Below are positions 6,501 to 8,689 of a stretch of DNA of 8,689 bases, piece after piece (within the stretch, counting starts at the first letter, position 1; the number at the start of each line of letters is the position of its first letter). The position numbers and the translations under genes were made by a program. The notes beneath the pieces are model-generated. The model was not told where the DNA came from. It did no database searches and saw only the letters and a program-made list of their open reading frames with translations. Source of the DNA: JBOICV01 sp050740255 (lineage in GTDB: Bacteria > Pseudomonadota > Gammaproteobacteria > Nevskiales > JBOICV01); contig JBOICV010000061.1 in the NCBI GenBank assembly GCA_050740255.1, positions 1 to 8,689 on the forward strand, read 5' to 3'.

Positions 6501-6797
6501 GCGCTGAACACGCCGGGGCATAGCAACTACCGCGTGCTCAAATGCGCCAACTCCAGCGATCCAGCCGTGTGCCGCGCCGCGGTACTGACGGCGCTCGATC
6601 AGGCGCTGACGACCCTCGGCGGCCTCGCCAATCAGGCCAACTGGAACGGCGCGCAACTGCCGAACCAGCAGGGTGAGGCGGGCGTGACGGTGGAGAAGTA
6701 CGACAACGTGCACCACACCTCATTCAGCTTCCTGCCGGTGCCGGAAATTCACTGGATCAACCGTCCGACCTGGCAACAGGTGGTGCAGATCAAGTAA
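3600..6797 (+). CDS. Penicillin G acylase-type N-terminal nucleophile hydrolase, lipoprotein
   Basis: An amidase of the penicillin acylase family, made as a precursor that cleaves itself into alpha and beta chains. Residues 1-23 are a lipoprotein signal with lipobox LSAC; Cys23 followed by Gly suggests the outer membrane. A linker and non-family extension run to about residue 145. The alpha-chain signature follows (IRRNGWGVPFINGE, then GLGFASAQDRLWLWDVLRN and GRGRASEFLG, 151-201). The beta chain should begin at Ser467 (MSNWIGAN), the catalytic nucleophile. Gln489 lies at beta position 23, as in E. coli penicillin G acylase, and GYLANWNN (782-789) holds Asn788, the counterpart of its oxyanion Asn241. 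The segments NWIYVDKNDLAFIQSGLYP and HPELPVWGDGNFEW also match that enzyme. At 1065 residues it exceeds the usual 750-850. Calcium-type loops occur at 565-573 and 897-905. Shine-Dalgarno GGAGGAG at 3588-3594 fixes the start. Substrate (beta-lactam, homoserine lactone or other amide) is unknown. Confidence 0.93.
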   Translation: MRVGAYCRLAGFALAATAVLSACGGGNSDSFIAGGGSGSGPAQPPAAGSIFLNVVPPGANGNSAGGCCGPVPGVPALQYPPNFRDQLDLYGNLAYAQQGLKSDTCTPPKNIGEHQQKSDQACNYFKDHGLEPDSVVSTRELTAPNGKKVTIRRNGWGVPFINGEDRASAEYGLGFASAQDRLWLWDVLRNVGRGRASEFLGPASTIYDLDLQFGGGGGYSEEELTQLAEAAIAKIGPLGPIFRSDVEMFVAGMNAYIDFLLTLEGLTQIPPEYVSLALAVLPLPLKFPPRDFTMNDIVANAVLIQAQFGRGGGGEASNLNLLQKLDPSFGAGSTSIPKAACDLWRDLRHANAPDAAYTTNVSFPTQSPASVSETCPQALPAGAAVWDAGSLRTRELLVTTAALPIPLSLPLSLNIPLLQQLAKTDHAEVIPYRPGYQRPRHDPAAEKVFSGTAAMLASWEHVMPAMSNWIGANANQTKAGHPIIVAGPQTSYFVPQLLWEAAVVSNGGTEFELAGRGISTVNLPYVTLGRGLAHAWSATSAGSDLIDTRVSRLCNMNGSAASRDDVNGDGFPDADGYLFKGQCVRFYKRRDVWTAIPTVASIALGGPLLPEQVQRHILRTHYGPVTHTATVNGAPVAISEQRSTFFGDVDTTAPFALLTTTGKAMTHTRFKQLFNSTSSTFNWIYVDKNDLAFIQSGLYPQRHPGQHPELPVWGDGNFEWVADQNLPADFFTRFGGDGNSGAQGFPSRAQPVAQGDPLNGYFEWPGYLPLSAHIQDTNPSQGYLANWNNAGARGWWAADSNGTYGPTHRMELLQQRLLAFRNAGRKHDVASMIEIMGDAAFTDLRGQDLLPLLLQILKTGPLSADQQAVVDLMQQWMDEGSSRWITGGPGLGSFRRDRDNNGSYDMRAAVVFMDAWYPKLIDSVLPQMVAVEAQGASLLTGRYDAPRAQGSAYQEGWYQHMKRILQMALNTPGHSNYRVLKCANSSDPAVCRAAVLTALDQALTTLGGLANQANWNGAQLPNQQGEAGVTVEKYDNVHHTSFSFLPVPEIHWINRPTWQQVVQIK

Positions 6798-6890
6798 CAA
6801 GGCCCGGAGATTCAACTTTGCCGGAATGGTATGCAACACCAGCGTTCGCCGGTAGTCTAAGCGCCGGTTGTCCAAACAGAGGGTGGTTGT

Positions 6891-7211
6891 ATGCGAATCC
6901 AAAAGACATTGGTAGTTGCTGTGCTTGCTCTGACTGTGGCCATGCCGGCCACTGCGGCGGAAACGGAATCACCGGGCTTCTTCTCCCGCACCTGGCAAAG
7001 CGCCAAGCAGTTCTTCGGCGCGGCTAAGGAAGACAGCAAAGACGCCGGCAAAGCGGTGGGCGGCGTGGCGGTTGAGGGCGGGCGCCGGGCCGTGAACGCG
7101 GGCAAGGCCGTGGGCGGCGCGGTGGTTGAAGGCGCCAAGGACGTGAAGGACGCCGTCGTCACGCCCTCCGATAAAGCCGAAGACAAGAAGCAAGACGCCG
7201 GTCAGAACTAA
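6891..7211 (+). CDS. Small secreted protein with an 18-residue repeat
   Basis: A 106-residue protein. Residues 1-23 form a signal peptide: basic start MRIQK, hydrophobic core, and MPATAA before the likely cleavage ahead of Glu24. The mature part starts with a short aromatic-rich helix (GFFSRTWQSAKQFFG, about 29-43) and continues with two 18-residue units (53-70 and 71-88), each opening GKAVGG and followed by a VEG motif. The tail is highly charged (Lys, Asp, Glu). Composition suggests an amphipathic, LEA-like or apolipoprotein-like helix in the periplasm; no enzyme motif is seen and I do not recognise the family. AGAGGGTGG at 6878-6886 is a good Shine-Dalgarno for the ATG. It sits 93 bases after the acylase with no terminator between, so co-transcription is possible. 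A strong intrinsic terminator follows. Confidence 0.8.
   Translation: MRIQKTLVVAVLALTVAMPATAAETESPGFFSRTWQSAKQFFGAAKEDSKDAGKAVGGVAVEGGRRAVNAGKAVGGAVVEGAKDVKDAVVTPSDKAEDKKQDAGQN
7047..7154 (+). repeat. Two tandem 54-base coding repeats
   Basis: Within the small secreted protein, 7047-7100 and 7101-7154 encode two 18-residue units, GKAVGGVAVEGGRRAVNA and GKAVGGAVVEGAKDVKDA. They agree at 10-11 of 18 residues, with the first half nearly identical and the second half more diverged, pointing to an old internal duplication. An 18-residue period equals five helical turns, which fits a surface-lying helix. Confidence 0.75.
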
Positions 7212-7224
7212 CGCCACAAAACGG

Positions 7225-7255
7225 CGGGCCGGTGTTCTTTGCCGGCCCGTTTTTT
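7225..7255 (+). terminator. Strong Rho-independent terminator
   Basis: An 8-bp GC-only stem, CGGGCCGG (7225-7232) with CCGGCCCG (7242-7249), a nine-base loop, and six T residues (7250-7255). It lies 13 bases after the stop of the small secreted protein gene and ends that transcript. A four-A run at 7218-7221 could give weaker termination of the minus-strand permease message, whose stop codon overlaps the T-run at 7254-7255. Confidence 0.92.
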
Positions 7256-8018
7256 ACTGCATCCGCTTGTATGCAAGTAGCGGCGCAGCAAGACCGCTGA
7301 ACAAGGCCAGCACGATCACCACCAGCGGACCGGAGGGCAGATCGAAAGGTACCGAGAGCCACAAGCCAAATGCGTAAGCTGACGCGCTGAGTGCATAGCC
7401 TAGTAGCAGTGCTGGGCGGTCAGAAAATTTGCGTACCGCCAGCGCGGGCAGGATTAGCGACGCGAACACCAGAAATACCCCGACCAGTTGTACCGAGGCG
7501 GTGACGGTAATGGCGAACAGCAGGTAAAACAACAAGGGCAGGCGGCGTGCAAAGAGAAACCACACCGACAGCACGCCGGCGTAAAGAATCGCCACCGGCC
7601 AGATGCGCTCGTAGTTGACCCACAAGATTTGCCCGGCCAATAACTGCGTGAGCTGTTCGTGGCCGTGGGGATGGTTCGCGAGCAGCAGCAGTGCCGCGCT
7701 GGCCGCAACCACGTACAGACTTCCGATCAGCGCCTCCTGCAGTTCAGGCCAGCGCTTCTCGGTCCAGGCCAGCAGCAGCGCCGCCGCGAGCGCCGCACTT
7801 ACGGCGCCAAGCTGCGCATGCCAGTTTGAATGCTCGCTGCCGGGATGCCAGAGTGACTCCGCCAGCACTCCGAGCGCCGCGATCTGTGCGATGGTCAGAT
7901 CAATGAAGATGATGCCGCGCTTGAGCACTTCGCGACCCAGCAACACGTGCGTGGCGGTCACCACCAGACCCGCCAGCAGCGGTGCGCCGAGTAGCGACCA
8001 GTCGAAAACCCAGCTCAC
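7254..8018 (-). CDS. Zinc/manganese-type ABC transporter permease (ABC-3 family, ZnuB-like)
   Basis: The membrane channel subunit of a metal-ion importer in the inner membrane. The 254-residue product is almost entirely hydrophobic, with about seven to eight helices, as expected for ZnuB/MntB. It has the family segments HVLLGREVLKRGIIFIDLTI (24-43), ALIGSLYVVAASAALLLL (96-113), NHPHGHEQLTQLLAGQILWV (115-134) and VFLVFASLILPALAVRKF (181-198). His58, His63, His67, His116, His118 and His120 lie in loops and could handle metal. The start is GTG at 8016-8018, overlapping the TGA of the upstream substrate-binding gene as GTGA, which indicates translational coupling. No ATPase gene lies between or after them. 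The substrate is probably zinc, but manganese or iron cannot be excluded. Confidence 0.92.
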   Translation of the reverse strand: MSWVFDWSLLGAPLLAGLVVTATHVLLGREVLKRGIIFIDLTIAQIAALGVLAESLWHPGSEHSNWHAQLGAVSAALAAALLLAWTEKRWPELQEALIGSLYVVAASAALLLLANHPHGHEQLTQLLAGQILWVNYERIWPVAILYAGVLSVWFLFARRLPLLFYLLFAITVTASVQLVGVFLVFASLILPALAVRKFSDRPALLLGYALSASAYAFGLWLSVPFDLPSGPLVVIVLALFSGLAAPLLAYKRMQ

Positions 8019-8689
8019 TGAGGTCCGCCTACTGCCTGCAGCAGGCGATTCAACAGCACATCGAAATACTTGAACAAATCGTCGGTACCTTCAACGCCAC
8101 CAACGCTAGCGGGGAGCTTCACCCGGCGAATCCGCGAGCGTGCGGCCAACCACTCGGAAGGCTGCGGGTCGTTATAGGAGCTGTAAACGATTAACTTGGC
8201 CCGCTCTGCCTGCTGTCGTCGCAGTAGCTCAGCGAGATGTGCTGCGCTCGGTGGCACGGCCGGCTTCGGTTCCAGCGTCGCTACTTCCCGCATGTCCAGC
8301 CACTTATACAGATAGCTCCAGTATTTGTGGTGACTGATGACCGGCAGGCCTTTGAGCGCGGCGGCCGAGGCGCTCCACTGGCTGATGGCGTCCGACCAGC
8401 GTCGCTCAAACTCGCCATATCGCGCTCGATAAATTCCAGCTTGTGCGGGATCGATCTCAGCCAGTCTTTCGGCCAGCGCGGCCGCAACCTTGGCGATATT
8501 GCGCGGGTCGGTCTGGATATGCGGATTGCCGTAAGGATGCACGTCGCCTTCGGCGCGATCGAGCTTGGCCGGAATCTCCAGCATTTCAACGTAGCGGTAG
8601 GCCTCGAACATGCCGGGCTGGCCTGGACGTAGCAGCGGATTGCCGGCGGTCTGCTGCAGCACCGGCAGCCAGCCGATCTCCAGTTCGGC
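8015..8689 (-). CDS. Metal ABC transporter substrate-binding protein (ZnuA-like), N-terminus cut off
   Basis: The gene enters from the right edge; the open frame runs from base 8689 to a TGA at 8015-8017, giving 224 residues. The signal peptide and first metal ligand are therefore outside, and the GTG at 8660-8662 is internal. Visible family features: AELEIGWLPVL at the edge, EGDVHPYGNPHIQTDPRNIA with a ligand histidine in NPHI, GLPVISHHKYWSYLYKWLDM with the second visible ligand histidine, and LEPKPAVPPSAAHLAELL. The C-terminal GGVEGTDDLFKYFD region probably supplies a fourth, acidic ligand. Members bind Zn or Mn in the periplasm and deliver it to the permease. No long histidine-rich loop is seen in the visible part. 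The four-base overlap with the permease gene shows a single operon. Confidence 0.9.
   Translation of the reverse strand, partial: AELEIGWLPVLQQTAGNPLLRPGQPGMFEAYRYVEMLEIPAKLDRAEGDVHPYGNPHIQTDPRNIAKVAAALAERLAEIDPAQAGIYRARYGEFERRWSDAISQWSASAAALKGLPVISHHKYWSYLYKWLDMREVATLEPKPAVPPSAAHLAELLRRQQAERAKLIVYSSYNDPQPSEWLAARSRIRRVKLPASVGGVEGTDDLFKYFDVLLNRLLQAVGGPQ

Noticed and set aside
6847..6868. CGCCGGT repeated twice upstream of the small secreted protein gene as an operator
   Set aside because: A seven-base GC-rich repeat is expected by chance here and no convincing promoter accompanies it.

Overview
The window is GC-rich, densely coded bacterial chromosome. Gene content (gpmA of the cofactor-dependent type, LemA, a ZnuAB-like importer, a lipoprotein penicillin acylase) and the two classes of REP-like hairpin pairs fit a free-living gammaproteobacterium, perhaps near the Xanthomonadales/Nevskiales/Steroidobacter group. 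That placement is inference; there is no rRNA or other marker here.

Layout from left to right: (1) the 3' end of a phospholipase C/acid phosphatase-type phosphoesterase (+), ending at an inverted REP pair. (2) A minus-strand pair, lemA followed by a two-TM GIDE-domain protein that carries a canonical EF-hand; a second, different REP pair lies between them. (3) gpmA (+), divergent from lemA across a 90-base gap with a possible shared -10 region. (4) A small HExxH protein of unknown function (-), whose stop codon overlaps the gpmA stop. (5) A 1065-residue lipoprotein of the penicillin G acylase type (+) with its own recognisable promoter and strong Shine-Dalgarno, then a small secreted protein with an 18-residue repeat and a strong intrinsic terminator. 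(6) On the minus strand, entering from the right edge, a truncated ZnuA-like metal-binding protein overlapping by 4 bases a ZnuB-like permease; the partner ATPase is not in the window.

No mobile element, CRISPR array, tRNA or rRNA is visible. Most of the window is ordinary chromosomal content. The parts most worth a second look are the LemA/GIDE-EF-hand membrane pair, the acylase (complete catalytic residues, cysteine-bracketed calcium-type loop, long N-terminal extension), the uncharacterised HExxH protein, and the two REP pairs, in which the arm differences are compensatory and so preserve the hairpins.
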